A stretch of 64,000 nucleotides of DNA, taken from Parapedobacter indicus (lineage in GTDB: Bacteria; Bacteroidota; Bacteroidia; Sphingobacteriales; Sphingobacteriaceae). A program made the position numbers and the translations under genes. The notes beneath the pieces were generated by a model. It saw only the letters and a list, made by a program, of their open reading frames with translations, did not search any database and had not been told where the DNA came from. Below, one piece after another: positions 15,487 through 25,291 of this stretch. Every line of letters begins with the position of its first letter. Position 1 is the stretch's first letter. Location: NCBI RefSeq assembly GCF_900113765.1, contig NZ_FOQO01000007.1, positions 124,001-188,000 of the forward strand, written 5' to 3'.

Positions 15487-16962
15487 TTATTTAGCGTTCC
15501 ATCGCTTAAAATCCTTTTTCGGTGCCCCGCACAGGCCACAGGTATACGCTTCCGGCAACTCCGTAAAATCCAGGCCGGGCAGTACTGCCGCCAGCGCATC
15601 GCCATAAGCTGGGTCATAGATACTTAGGCAATGTGTACACTGGAATTGTTGATGTATAGGCTCTCCATCCGAAACCTCAGGCAAATGAAGGACCGTCTGG
15701 TCTACCAGCAGGTCACCATCACCCGCTTTCGAATCATAAAAGTCATCACAAAGCTTCTTGAGGATTTTAGGCAGTACGTTCTTAGCTACCCGCCGCTTAT
15801 AAGGAATCAGCACACGGGAATTAGCATTGAAGTCTTTCGTGTGCAACACGTCATAGTATGAAGCCCCTCCTTCACCGACGATCTCCTTTAAAATAATCGA
15901 CCCCCAAATACCACTGTTCGATCCCATTTTGATGCCGAAACACAACCGATAGGTACGAAGGTTCAACCGGTCAAAATACCGGACTATCGAACGCTTCAGC
16001 TTGAGAGCAGGTTCGCACCAGTCCTCAACCTGCCAATTCAACTCGTTCGATGCATGGCGCAGGTTGACACGATGCTTGTCCAAAATATAATCCCATTCCT
16101 TCCGGTCCTCCTGCCGGATGTCCTTGATGATTAATGATCGCCAGGGTGTGGTATAGAGCTGGCCGATCCGCGACGCCCGGCATGCGTCGCAAACAGCAAG
16201 CAGGAAGGAAACGGTGTACGTTTCGTCTGGCCGATAAATGCCTAGCCAATATTTTTCATCATACCGGTTGAACCCTTCGTAATACGGCAGGCGGAACTCT
16301 GACTCGGTCAACGGCTGAACCGGGTCCTGATAGTGGAACTGCACCGATTCCTTTACCTTCGACTCGAGACCTGCCCCTAAGGCCACATCACCGGCCCTCG
16401 GCAAACCATCTCCGTTGAGGATCAACATTTCCAGCTGCCGGCAGATCTCACCGATATCCATGGAGTAAACCAGTGAAGACCATTCGAATACCTGATTGGT
16501 TTTTGGCCACCGGATGAAGACGTGCCAGAAGTTACCTACATCGGACGATACAAAATTCAGATTGCCTGTATAATAAGGTACCAGCGATTGATTCGCATCC
16601 ACCATATTAACCTTCAGTTTTGGCACGAAATCAAATGACGCCAAGATATCTTTGTAGATACCCTCCCTTAACCACCGGGATTGGTTAAAGATGCCATCCG
16701 ACACATAAGAACTGACGATATTGGGATAATAATCTGTATTTACTTCATGCAGCAGTTCCAGATTAAAGAGATCATATGTCAGCTCTTCGAGCTGCTCGGA
16801 GGTCGCAGCGAAAAGGATTTGTTGACGGGCCCCTATCTTTATGGTTCGAATCCCTACCGATTCGATTGCCATTAAGAAGGCTTTGAGGTCACCAATCGAC
16901 ACAAACCCACCCAGTAGATTGACTTTGACACGTTGCAATGCCTCTTGAATTTGCTTAGCCAT
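15487..16962 (-). CDS. Rubredoxin-tailed protein with nitrite/sulfite reductase-like body
   Basis: A 491-residue protein. The C-terminal 60 residues are a rubredoxin domain: FQCTHCLSIYDP and, about 40 residues on, YTCGLCGAPKKDFKRW, giving four Cys for one Fe. The body resembles two nitrite/sulfite-reductase ferredoxin-like half domains: VNLLGGFVSIGDLKAFLMAI, then TIKIGARQQILFA (about 13-50), and AVCDACRASRIGQLYTTPWR, then SLIIKDI (about 265-290). The siroheme/4Fe-4S ligands (C-x5-C and C-x3-C) are absent, so it is probably not a reductase itself. It overlaps the nitrate reductase gene by 8 bases and ends the operon. A role as electron carrier or assembly partner for nitrate/nitrite reduction is inferred from position. 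Confidence 0.75.
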   Translation of the reverse strand: MAKQIQEALQRVKVNLLGGFVSIGDLKAFLMAIESVGIRTIKIGARQQILFAATSEQLEELTYDLFNLELLHEVNTDYYPNIVSSYVSDGIFNQSRWLREGIYKDILASFDFVPKLKVNMVDANQSLVPYYTGNLNFVSSDVGNFWHVFIRWPKTNQVFEWSSLVYSMDIGEICRQLEMLILNGDGLPRAGDVALGAGLESKVKESVQFHYQDPVQPLTESEFRLPYYEGFNRYDEKYWLGIYRPDETYTVSFLLAVCDACRASRIGQLYTTPWRSLIIKDIRQEDRKEWDYILDKHRVNLRHASNELNWQVEDWCEPALKLKRSIVRYFDRLNLRTYRLCFGIKMGSNSGIWGSIILKEIVGEGGASYYDVLHTKDFNANSRVLIPYKRRVAKNVLPKILKKLCDDFYDSKAGDGDLLVDQTVLHLPEVSDGEPIHQQFQCTHCLSIYDPAYGDALAAVLPGLDFTELPEAYTCGLCGAPKKDFKRWNAK

Positions 16963-19900
16963 TGACCACTTTCCTCTTTTTTGTTTCTGCTAAAAACCTC
17001 GTTAAAATCGCTCCCACCTGTGGCCGGCAAGAACCGCAACCACTCCCGGCACCGCTGGCCTCGCAAAGCGCGTTCAAGTCGGTACATCCCGACTGGATAA
17101 GGTTAGTCAGGTTTCCTTCGCCTACCTGGTTACAGCTGCAAACGAGCTTTCCGATCACGGGTTCCTTCGTTGAGCCACTGCGCAACAACTGCAAACGTTT
17201 TTCGCTAAGTTCCGTTTTGTTTGTAATCAAGTCTTTAAACTCCAAAAATTCATTCTTGTCGCCGATCAAAATGGCTCCCACGAGGCGATCGTGGTGAATA
17301 ATGCATTTTTTGTAATACCGTTGGGCCTTGTCAATGAAAACAATTTCTTCATACGTATCATCCGGGCAATCAACGAGGCCAATGCTACAGAGGTCGAATC
17401 CTTGTATCTTGATAATATTCATAAACACACTCCCCTGATAAACGCTTCCTACATCGCCATTGTGGTACCGGGCCACTACCGCGCCCTGCTCCTCCGCTGC
17501 AGCCGTAATGCCATATAACACGCCCTCAAACTCGGCAATCTCGCCGATGGCATAAATGGAGGGATCACTGGTCTGCAACCGGTTGTTTACCACTACGCCA
17601 CGTTGACATTGGAGGCCAGCGGCCTTCGCCAACTCTATGTTAGGGGTAGTTCCTATCGCCACAATAACGGCATCGCACTTAATCTGCCGCCCGCTCTTTA
17701 ATTCGACCTTATTGACCTTATTCCGACCGTAGTAGAGCTGAACCTCATCATTATAGTACACGTCGCACCCCTGCTCTACCATCTCCTCATGGAGCATTTG
17801 ACTTCCCAGGACATCCAATTGTCGGTTCAGGAAGCGTGAAACACGCTGCACAACGGTGATTTTCATTCCCATTTCGCGCAGACTCGCTGCCATCTCCAAC
17901 CCCAGCAGGCCACCGCCGATAATAACGACCGATGCGTCTTTGCGAAGAAACTTCCGGAGATTATCAGCGTCAGACCGGCGACGCATACTGAAAATACCCG
18001 GCATCGTGGGAATATCCCTGGGCATTGCGGGGCGGCTACCGGTACCCAAAATCAACACATCATACGGTGTCTTTATCCCCCTCGAATCTTCCACGCACTT
18101 CGTTGAGCGGTCAATGCGGGTTACAGTGACACCCCGGAGGTGGTTAATCCGGTAAACACGGTGCTCCTCCTCATCCTGCATTTTCACTAACTCGCCCCAT
18201 TGCTGGTCGCCACTCACATAGTGCGGCAGCATTACCCGGTTGTAAAACGGAAGGTCTTCGTTACTGAATACGGTGATGTCGTCGGTCTGATTGATTTCGC
18301 GGAAGGCCTTCACAAACCCGAAGGCACCCGCACCGGCACCGACGATTACAACCCGTTCGCACTTCTTCTGGTAAGGCACCACCCGTACAGCGCAAAACTT
18401 AAAATCAGGTTCTCTGGAAACGGGGTCGATCAACGGATTGGTCAGGTTGTTTGCCCGATTGAGATCCGATCCCCATTGCTTTCCCCAGTGCATGGGTAAA
18501 AATACGCAACCGGGTTTTATGACGTTGCTGATGGTGGCTTTAACCCGTACATTGCCACGGCGTGAGGTGATTTCTACCAATTGCCGCTCCTTGATACCCA
18601 GACGTTCAGCGTCGTTGGGGTGAATCTCAAGTAACGGCTCGCTGATGTGCTGCTTTAATTTGCTTACTTTCCCCGTTTTGGTCATGGTGTGCCATTGGTC
18701 GCGAATGCGGCCCGTCGTCAAAATGAATGGGAAGTCTGCATCGGGTTGCTCGCTTGCCATTTCGGTATCGGGACTGTGAATAATGGCTTTTTTCGTCGGC
18801 GTATAAAACCGGTGGTCTTCGAATAAGCGAGGCGTGCCTGCGTTGCGCCGTTTCCGGTAAGGCCATTGGATGGTTCGGTGGCTATCTATCAGTGCGTAAT
18901 CCAGCCCGTTGACCTGAATCGACGTACTCGCTGTCAGCCGGGTATGCTCGCGGTATATGGCCTCGGGTGTGGCGTAATCAAATCCGCTATACCCCATCTT
19001 TTGTGCAAAACGGCAGATGATCTCGGCATCTGGGAGTGCTTCTCCCGGCGGATCGATGATTTTGTGCAGGTGGCTGATCCGCCGTTCGGAATTGGTCATT
19101 GTCCCTTCCTTCTCCGCCCAACCTGCGGCAGGTAAGATCACATCGGCGTAATCCAGTGTCTGCGGCTTATTGCTGATTTCCTGCACAACGACAAATTTGG
19201 CATTTTTCAATGCCTGTTCGACTTTGCGGGCATCGGGGAGGCTCGTGAGCGGATTGGTGCATAAAATCCATATGGCTTTCAGCTTCCCATCCGCCAGGGC
19301 ATCGAACATTTCGGTGGCCGTTAGCCCCGGTTTATCGGACAGAACGGTACCACCCCAAAAATCAGCGACCTCCCGCCGATGGGCTTCATTCTTCAGGTCG
19401 CGATGTGCCGGCAGTAAATTGGCCAAACCACCTACTTCCCGTCCCCCCATGGCATTCGGCTGACCGGTTAATGAGAAAGGACCCGATCCCGGCTTCCCTA
19501 TTCTTCCGGTGATGAGGTTAAGGTCGATCAGCGATAAGTTCTTGTCTACCCCCTTCACACTCTGGTTGAGTCCCATCGTCCACAAGGTCAAAAGTGACTT
19601 AGACGCTCCGATAAAGGAAGCAGCTTGGCGGATCTCTCCCTCAGGCACGCGGCAAATCCACGCGGCTTCCGCTACGGTACGTTCGAATACCCGCGCTTTA
19701 TACGCCGCAAACCCTTCCGTATGGTTTTCGATAAAGTCGACATCGATGTCGCCATTTTCAATCAGCAACCGACCGATCGCATAGTTCAACACCATGTCGG
19801 TCCCGGGCTGTATCTGCAAATGGATGTCGGCAATGGACGCGGAATCTGTTTTACGCGGATCCACGACAATAATCCTGGTCTTGGGATTTTCGGCTTTGTG

Positions 19901-20467
19901 CGCTTCCACCCGTCGCCAGAGAATCGGATGGCACCAAGCTGGATTGCCCCCTTCAATCAACAGGCAATCGGCCAGCTCAATATCATCGTAACAAATCGGC
20001 ACCGAATCCTCACCCAAGCTCATCTTGTATGCAGCTACCGCACTGCTCATACACAGGCGCGAATTCGTATCGATATTATTGCTTCCGATAAAGCCTTTCA
20101 TGAGTTTATTGACCACGTAATACTCTTCGGTGAGGCACTGCCCCGATGCATAAAATGCCACGGAGTCCGGCCCATATGTTGAAATCAACGTGCGGAACAC
20201 GGCCGCGGTACGGGTAAGCACATCATCCCAGCTCACGCGCTGCAACGGCATATTGCGATGATAACGCATTTGCGGATAGTGCAACCGGTCGGACCGGTCA
20301 TTGACCGTGTACTGTAAATTCATGCCTTTGCTGCACAATTTACCACGGTTTACCGGATGATCCCCGTCACCGGTCACCGTAACCAGGTCATGCGTATCCA
20401 ACTGGACCTTTACCCCACAACCGACGCCACAATAACAGCAAGTACTGGTTACTTCATTTTTTTTCAT
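16955..20467 (-). CDS. nasA: Assimilatory nitrate reductase, fused molybdenum, FAD/NAD and BFD domains
   Basis: A 1170-residue cytoplasmic enzyme reducing nitrate to nitrite. Residues 8-60 hold a 4Fe-4S motif (Cys 10, 13, 17 and the Cys of GKLCSKG); the molybdenum bis-MGD domain follows, with probable Mo-ligand Cys in NSRLCMSSAV (about 142), and the molybdopterin-binding lobe near 570-690 (ILTTGRIRDQWHTMTKTG). From about 698 a second enzyme begins: VVIVGAGAGAFGFVKAF, LILGTGSRPAMP, VVIIGGGLLGLEMAASL, AIGTTPN, YAIGEIAEFEG, the FAD/NAD(P) oxidoreductase of NirB/NasB type. The last 60 residues are a BFD-type 2Fe-2S domain (VCSCNQVG and CGSCRP). In Bacillus and Klebsiella the flavin module is a separate or shorter subunit, so this is a self-contained NAD(P)H enzyme. 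It lies 3 bases after narK. Confidence 0.92.
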   Translation of the reverse strand: MKKNEVTSTCCYCGVGCGVKVQLDTHDLVTVTGDGDHPVNRGKLCSKGMNLQYTVNDRSDRLHYPQMRYHRNMPLQRVSWDDVLTRTAAVFRTLISTYGPDSVAFYASGQCLTEEYYVVNKLMKGFIGSNNIDTNSRLCMSSAVAAYKMSLGEDSVPICYDDIELADCLLIEGGNPAWCHPILWRRVEAHKAENPKTRIIVVDPRKTDSASIADIHLQIQPGTDMVLNYAIGRLLIENGDIDVDFIENHTEGFAAYKARVFERTVAEAAWICRVPEGEIRQAASFIGASKSLLTLWTMGLNQSVKGVDKNLSLIDLNLITGRIGKPGSGPFSLTGQPNAMGGREVGGLANLLPAHRDLKNEAHRREVADFWGGTVLSDKPGLTATEMFDALADGKLKAIWILCTNPLTSLPDARKVEQALKNAKFVVVQEISNKPQTLDYADVILPAAGWAEKEGTMTNSERRISHLHKIIDPPGEALPDAEIICRFAQKMGYSGFDYATPEAIYREHTRLTASTSIQVNGLDYALIDSHRTIQWPYRKRRNAGTPRLFEDHRFYTPTKKAIIHSPDTEMASEQPDADFPFILTTGRIRDQWHTMTKTGKVSKLKQHISEPLLEIHPNDAERLGIKERQLVEITSRRGNVRVKATISNVIKPGCVFLPMHWGKQWGSDLNRANNLTNPLIDPVSREPDFKFCAVRVVPYQKKCERVVIVGAGAGAFGFVKAFREINQTDDITVFSNEDLPFYNRVMLPHYVSGDQQWGELVKMQDEEEHRVYRINHLRGVTVTRIDRSTKCVEDSRGIKTPYDVLILGTGSRPAMPRDIPTMPGIFSMRRRSDADNLRKFLRKDASVVIIGGGLLGLEMAASLREMGMKITVVQRVSRFLNRQLDVLGSQMLHEEMVEQGCDVYYNDEVQLYYGRNKVNKVELKSGRQIKCDAVIVAIGTTPNIELAKAAGLQCQRGVVVNNRLQTSDPSIYAIGEIAEFEGVLYGITAAAEEQGAVVARYHNGDVGSVYQGSVFMNIIKIQGFDLCSIGLVDCPDDTYEEIVFIDKAQRYYKKCIIHHDRLVGAILIGDKNEFLEFKDLITNKTELSEKRLQLLRSGSTKEPVIGKLVCSCNQVGEGNLTNLIQSGCTDLNALCEASGAGSGCGSCRPQVGAILTRFLAETKKRKVVNG

Positions 20468-20470
20468 AAA

Positions 20471-21787
20471 TTATCGTTCAAGCACCAATTCGGGGGATAC
20501 AACATCGGCTACCGGCTTTGCCTGGAATTTGGTGACAACCACCATTAGCCCGATGAAGACCACGCCGATTCCGATATACTGGAAGGCATCCGCATACGTC
20601 AAGTCCTCAGATTTAAACAGGAACCCCACCAGCATCGCACCGATGTTCCCTCCGGCACCAACCACACCGCTGACCACGCCGATGTTGTCTTTATTGATAA
20701 AAGGCACGATTCCGTATGTACAGCCGTTGGCCATTTTCAGAAACAGTGCAAAAATCAATAGGAAAATAACCGCAACCAGCAACGAGCCGGACGCCGCGAA
20801 CAGCGTAATGCCGAAGCCTTCCAACACCAAAAGCAACCCCAATAATGTCCCTTTCCCTTTCAGACCGAACCGTCTCCCTACCTTGTCACTGACGATGCCC
20901 CCGAGGGCCCGCGCAAAAAGGTTCATACCGCCGAATATGCTGGCCATGGCGCCAGCCATTAGGATACCCGTGCCAAATCGATCGATAAAAAACGTGGCGG
21001 CCACGTTGTCCACCGTAATCTCAATGCCAAAACACGCCGCATAGGCCAGGGTCAGCACCCATACCCGGTAATCGCGCAACACCACGATCAACGACCCTTT
21101 TTCTTTTTTCTGTCGCACCGCGGCATCCGTCATCTCCAAATCCTTGAAATTTCCGGCAGGTGTATCCGTGGTGTATCGGTAGTATACAAAGGCCATGATA
21201 AGCAGGAGGACACCGGGCACCACCATTGCCAGTCGCCATGAATCCGCTTCGCTTGCCAGCCCCATTGCCGCAAAACCAGCGGCAATCAACGGCATTACCA
21301 GGTTGGTAACACCCCCGCCCAGATTTCCCCATCCGCCGGTTACCGCATTGGCCGTACCAACAATATTGGGCGCAAACATCATCGACGTATGGAACTGGGT
21401 GATGACAAAAGAGGCGCCTACAATCCCAATAAAGAACCGGAATAGCAAAAACGATTCGTAGCTCGTGCTCAAACCGATGAGCATCATCGGAATAGCACCC
21501 ACTACCAATAAGACCGTATAGGTAAGACGTGGCCCCAACGTATCGCACAGCTTACCGATTAGCAGACGGGCAATGATCGTGGCCGAAACGGAGGCGATGA
21601 TAATATTCCCAACTTCACTTTTTGTCAACCCCAATTGGTCGCGTATAATCGGCATCAGCGGTGCGACCCCAAACCATCCGAAAAAACAAAAAAAGAAGGT
21701 TATCCAGGTGATATGGAAAGTCCGCATCTGAATGCCTTTGAACGAGAAAATGTTAAGTTTGGAGAGTGGCTGCTGATTTTTAACCAT
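20471..21787 (-). CDS. narK: NarK/NasA-type nitrate/nitrite MFS transporter
   Basis: A 438-residue inner-membrane protein with about twelve hydrophobic segments. The start of the first helix (MRTFHITWITFFFCFFGWFG) and the following loop (PLMPIIRDQLGLTKSEVGNI) are typical of the nitrate/nitrite porter family, as are the glycine-rich TANAVTGGWGNLGGGVTNLV (about 150) and SGVVGAGGNIGAMLVG (about 380) nitrate-signature segments. It imports nitrate, possibly with nitrite export. It lies 39 bases after the methyltransferase gene and 3 bases before nasA, in the nitrate assimilation operon. The internal Met at residue 21 is an alternative start. Confidence 0.93.
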   Translation of the reverse strand: MVKNQQPLSKLNIFSFKGIQMRTFHITWITFFFCFFGWFGVAPLMPIIRDQLGLTKSEVGNIIIASVSATIIARLLIGKLCDTLGPRLTYTVLLVVGAIPMMLIGLSTSYESFLLFRFFIGIVGASFVITQFHTSMMFAPNIVGTANAVTGGWGNLGGGVTNLVMPLIAAGFAAMGLASEADSWRLAMVVPGVLLLIMAFVYYRYTTDTPAGNFKDLEMTDAAVRQKKEKGSLIVVLRDYRVWVLTLAYAACFGIEITVDNVAATFFIDRFGTGILMAGAMASIFGGMNLFARALGGIVSDKVGRRFGLKGKGTLLGLLLVLEGFGITLFAASGSLLVAVIFLLIFALFLKMANGCTYGIVPFINKDNIGVVSGVVGAGGNIGAMLVGFLFKSEDLTYADAFQYIGIGVVFIGLMVVVTKFQAKPVADVVSPELVLER

Positions 21788-21826
21788 TGCTAGTTGATAT
21801 ATTGTCTTTCTGTTTATTAATTAATG

Positions 21827-22585
21827 CTACACGACGTTGCGCTTTACCAAAAAGGATGTTACCGCTTCGTTTAAGGCAACCACCTCACCGATGATGATAA
21901 TCGCCGGACTGCACATATTAGCCTCCCGGCTGCATCTCACCAAATCACGCACCGCGCAGGTTACCCTCCGGCCATCCGGTTTCGTTGCATCCTGCACAAT
22001 GGCCGCAGGCGTATCGCCTTTCCCATACATAACGTAAGTCCTCGCGATTTCCGACAGCTTCCGCATACCCATGTATATAACCACCGTCGAATTGCTTTGC
22101 ACGGCCAGCGACAAATCAGATGCAATACTTCCGTCGCGCTTCATCCCGGTTAACACCCATACTCCTTCACTGGTACCGCGATGGGTAAGGGGAATATCCC
22201 ACATGCCGACGCCCTGCATACTCGTCACACCCGGTACATAAACAATGCGGACTCCCACCTGTTTAGCCACGGCCCATTCTTCAAATCCCCTGCCATATAT
22301 ATACGGATCGCCACCCTTCAATCGCACTACAGCCGCGTAGCGCGTGCAGTAATATGCGATCAACTCATTGATATCGGCTTGTGACACATATTCACCGAAT
22401 GGCTTCTTGCCTACGTACCGTTTTATGCAATGTTTAGGCAAAATATCCAGCAAATCCCTATTCACTAGGTTATCAAACAGCACCACGTCTGCTTTGGACA
22501 GCACTTTATATGCTTTTAGGGTAAGTAATTCGGGATCTCCCGGACCAGAACCAACAATATAGAACGTATTTTGATTATTTAACAT
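21827..22585 (-). CDS. cobA: Uroporphyrinogen-III C-methyltransferase
   Basis: A 252-residue SAM-dependent enzyme making precorrin-2, the precursor of siroheme needed by NirB. SUMT motifs: YIVGSGPGDPELLTLKA (about 8-24, SAM-binding loop), VRLKGGDPYIYGRGFEE (about 82-98), VPGVTSMQGV (about 113) and PLTHRGTSEGVWVLTG (about 127). The frame opens with TTG at 22594, but ATG 22585 gives the usual MLNNQNTFYIVG start. It is first in the minus-strand nitrate operon and diverges from nirBD, so cofactor and enzyme are made together. No separate dehydrogenase/ferrochelatase gene for siroheme is seen in the window. Confidence 0.94.
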   Translation of the reverse strand: MLNNQNTFYIVGSGPGDPELLTLKAYKVLSKADVVLFDNLVNRDLLDILPKHCIKRYVGKKPFGEYVSQADINELIAYYCTRYAAVVRLKGGDPYIYGRGFEEWAVAKQVGVRIVYVPGVTSMQGVGMWDIPLTHRGTSEGVWVLTGMKRDGSIASDLSLAVQSNSTVVIYMGMRKLSEIARTYVMYGKGDTPAAIVQDATKPDGRRVTCAVRDLVRCSREANMCSPAIIIIGEVVALNEAVTSFLVKRNVV

Positions 22586-22617
22586 TAAAATCAATGTATT
22601 TTGACAAAAATCACAAA

Positions 22618-22625
22618 CAAAAATA
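22618..22625 (-). promoter_or_regulatory. -7 element for the cobA-narK-nasA operon
   Basis: TATTTTTG on the minus strand (22625-22618) matches TAnnTTTG, and would give a leader of about 27 nt to ATG 22585. No TTTG is found at the normal -33 distance, which may mean an activator is needed. Confidence 0.35.
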
Positions 22626-22680
22626 CATATTATTGTTAAATAAATAATGAAATTTACTGATTTTTGAAAAAAAATACTAA

Positions 22681-22710
22681 TTTAGCAGTCATAAATAATG
22701 TATATTTTTG
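22681..22710 (+). promoter_or_regulatory. Promoter of nirBD
   Basis: TTTA (22681-22684), 18 nt, TATTTTTG (22703-22710). The -7 element is a full match; the -33 is one base off. ATG 22737 is about 20 nt after the predicted start. The whole 150-bp divergent region is very AT-rich. Confidence 0.45.
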
Positions 22711-22736
22711 TCTTTTAACAGAAAAGAAATATAAAA

Positions 22737-25256
22737 ATGAAGCAAAAAACAATAATTATTATTGGAAATGGCATGGTTAGCCATAAATTTTGTGAAAAAA
22801 TAAGAAAAAAAGACAAAGTTTCTAAGATAGTAGTATTCGGAGAGGAACCGATTAGGGCTTATGACCGTGTTCACCTTACCAGCTACTTCAGCGACAAGAC
22901 ATTAAACCAACTTTACCTAGCTGAACAACAATGGTATGCCGAAAATGATATCGAATTGCACCTAAATAATCCGGTTACGGCTATAAACCGGAATAAAAAA
23001 TCGGTTATTTCGTCAAAAGGACTCCAACTCGATTACGATTTCCTGGTATTGGCTACCGGATCGGCCGCTTTTGTACCGCCTATACCGGGGGTAGACAAAG
23101 AAGGTGTCTTTTTGTACCGCACCATACAGGATCTTGATCTGATCAAAGCGTATGCAATCCATGCGAAGAAAGGGGCTGTCATCGGCGGAGGGCTCCTGGG
23201 TCTGGAAGCAGCGAAAGCCCTCGTAGACCTAGGCATCGAGGAGTCAACGGTCATTGAATTTGCACCCCGCCTGATGCCCCGGCAAATAGACGACAGCGCA
23301 AGCCGTACGCTGCAAACCAAACTGGACAACCTGCGACTTACATGCCTATTACAGAAATCAACAAGCCAGGTACTCGGCGACGACCATATAACCGGGCTAT
23401 CTTTTTCGGACAATACCCAAATCGACGTAGATATCCTGATCATATCGGCTGGCATCAAACCCCGCGATGAGCTGGCAACAGCCTGCGGCCTGGCCACTGG
23501 CCCGCGTGGCGGTATCATCGTTGATGAAACGATGCGTACCTCAGACCCGGCGATACTGGCCATCGGTGAATGTGCCTTGTCAAACGATATGATCTACGGT
23601 TTGGTCGCTCCCGGATATGAGATGGCAGAAGTAGCCGCCTGCACAATTTGCGGCGAAGAAAAGTCGTTCAACGGGTTCGACATGAGCACCAAGCTAAAGC
23701 TGATGGGGGTAGATGTAGCCAGTTTCGGAGACCCGTTCATCGCCGAGCCCCATGCGCGGACCATCCTGCTGGACGACGCGCATAAAGGGGTATATAAGCG
23801 ACTGAACATCAGTGCCGATGGCAAGCGGTTGCTCGGCGGGATACTCGTAGGCGAAGCCAGTAGCTACAACATGCTGCTGCAGACGGTCAACAACAACATG
23901 CCCATTCCCGCAGACCCGGAGGTGCTCCTCCTTGGTGAAAAAAACAACAGCAAGCCAGCCGGCTCCGGATTGGAATCCCTGCCCGATTCTGCACTGATCT
24001 GTAGCTGCGAAGGCATCACAAAAGCCCAGATATGCGATGCCGTGACCAACCAGGGCTGCGATGATTTTGCCGGCGTGAGCAAGTGCACCAAAGCAGGCAC
24101 CGGCTGCGCAGGCTGCGTACCCATGGTAAAGGACCTGATCGCCCACACCATGAAACAACAAGGCAAATACATACGTGCAACCATCTGCGAGCATTTCAAT
24201 TACAGCAGGCAAGAGCTCTATGATCTGGTGAAAATACATCAGCTGAAAAGCTACGACGAGGTCCTGGATAGCGTGGGAAAAGGCGACGGATGCGAAACCT
24301 GTAAACCAATAGTTGCCTCCATCCTGGCCAGTCTATGGAACGAGATGATTCTGGGCCGGGGTAACGATGTGGTGCAAGACAGCAACGACCGTTTTCTGGC
24401 CAACATCCAACGCGGGGGAACCTACTCCGTGGTACCACGTGTGCCCGGTGGAGAAATCCATCCTGATAAGTTGATTGTCATCGGGCAAGTGGCAAAAAGG
24501 TACGGGCTGTACACCAAAATCACGGGCGGCCAACGCATCGACCTATTCGGCGCACACCTGAACGACCTGCCCGCAATCTGGGAAGAACTGATTGCGGCTG
24601 GATTTGAGAGCGGCCATGCCTACGGCAAGGCGTTACGCACCGTGAAAAGCTGTGTAGGAAGTACCTGGTGCCGCTTCGGATTGCACGATAGCGTCAGTTT
24701 CGCGATCCAGATCGAAGAGCGCTACCGGGGATTGCGGTCACCGCACAAACTTAAATCTGCCGTTAGCGGCTGTGTCCGCGAGTGTGCCGAAGCACAAAGC
24801 AAAGACTTCGGGATCATCGCCACTGAGAAAGGGTGGAACTTATACGTCTGCGGCAATGGCGGCAGCAAACCACAGCACGCGCTGTTGCTGGCCAGCGATA
24901 TTGATTCGGCTACCTGCATTCAGTATATCGACCGGTTCCTCCTATTTTATATACGGACGGCCGACCCACTCACACGGACAGCGACGTGGCTGAACAAGAT
25001 GGAGGGCGGCATCGACTACCTGCGTAACGTCGTCGTTAACGATAGCCTCGGCATGGCCGAAACCTGGGAAAAGGAAATGCAGGAGTTGGTGGATGCGTAT
25101 GAATGTGAGTGGAAAGTCGCGGTTAGAGATCCGGAAATACGCAAGCGCTTTGTCCATTTTGTCAACGCACCCGGGGAAAAAGATGACACCGTGCGCTTTG
25201 AAACCTTGCGCGGACAGAAAAAGGCTGCCGATTGGAATACGTTAGCAACGCATTAA
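22737..25256 (+). CDS. nirB: Nitrite reductase (NADH) large subunit
   Basis: An 839-residue cytoplasmic enzyme reducing nitrite to ammonium. Order: FAD/NAD domain (TIIIIGNGMVSHKFCEKIRK at 3-22, LATGSAAFVPPIPG, GAVIGGGLLGLEAAKALV, AIGECAL), two BFD-like 2Fe-2S segments (ICSCEGI with GTGCAGCVP, about 420-460; and GKGDGCETCKP, about 515), and the siroheme/4Fe-4S core with C-x5-C in KSCVGSTWCRFG (about 639) and C-x3-C in VSGCVRECAEA (about 680). Length matches NirB (about 840). Start at 22737 follows a well-placed -7 element. It is followed by nirD and divergent from the siroheme and nitrate reductase genes. Confidence 0.96.
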   Translation: MKQKTIIIIGNGMVSHKFCEKIRKKDKVSKIVVFGEEPIRAYDRVHLTSYFSDKTLNQLYLAEQQWYAENDIELHLNNPVTAINRNKKSVISSKGLQLDYDFLVLATGSAAFVPPIPGVDKEGVFLYRTIQDLDLIKAYAIHAKKGAVIGGGLLGLEAAKALVDLGIEESTVIEFAPRLMPRQIDDSASRTLQTKLDNLRLTCLLQKSTSQVLGDDHITGLSFSDNTQIDVDILIISAGIKPRDELATACGLATGPRGGIIVDETMRTSDPAILAIGECALSNDMIYGLVAPGYEMAEVAACTICGEEKSFNGFDMSTKLKLMGVDVASFGDPFIAEPHARTILLDDAHKGVYKRLNISADGKRLLGGILVGEASSYNMLLQTVNNNMPIPADPEVLLLGEKNNSKPAGSGLESLPDSALICSCEGITKAQICDAVTNQGCDDFAGVSKCTKAGTGCAGCVPMVKDLIAHTMKQQGKYIRATICEHFNYSRQELYDLVKIHQLKSYDEVLDSVGKGDGCETCKPIVASILASLWNEMILGRGNDVVQDSNDRFLANIQRGGTYSVVPRVPGGEIHPDKLIVIGQVAKRYGLYTKITGGQRIDLFGAHLNDLPAIWEELIAAGFESGHAYGKALRTVKSCVGSTWCRFGLHDSVSFAIQIEERYRGLRSPHKLKSAVSGCVRECAEAQSKDFGIIATEKGWNLYVCGNGGSKPQHALLLASDIDSATCIQYIDRFLLFYIRTADPLTRTATWLNKMEGGIDYLRNVVVNDSLGMAETWEKEMQELVDAYECEWKVAVRDPEIRKRFVHFVNAPGEKDDTVRFETLRGQKKAADWNTLATH

Positions 25257-25291
25257 AAAAGCAAATTTAATTCACTATTTAACATACATTT

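Noticed and set aside
22571..22594. TTGAT-N14-ATCAA as an FNR-like site before the nitrate operon
   Set aside because: FNR sites have a 4-base spacer; here it is 14 and the sequence overlaps the start of the cobA coding region.
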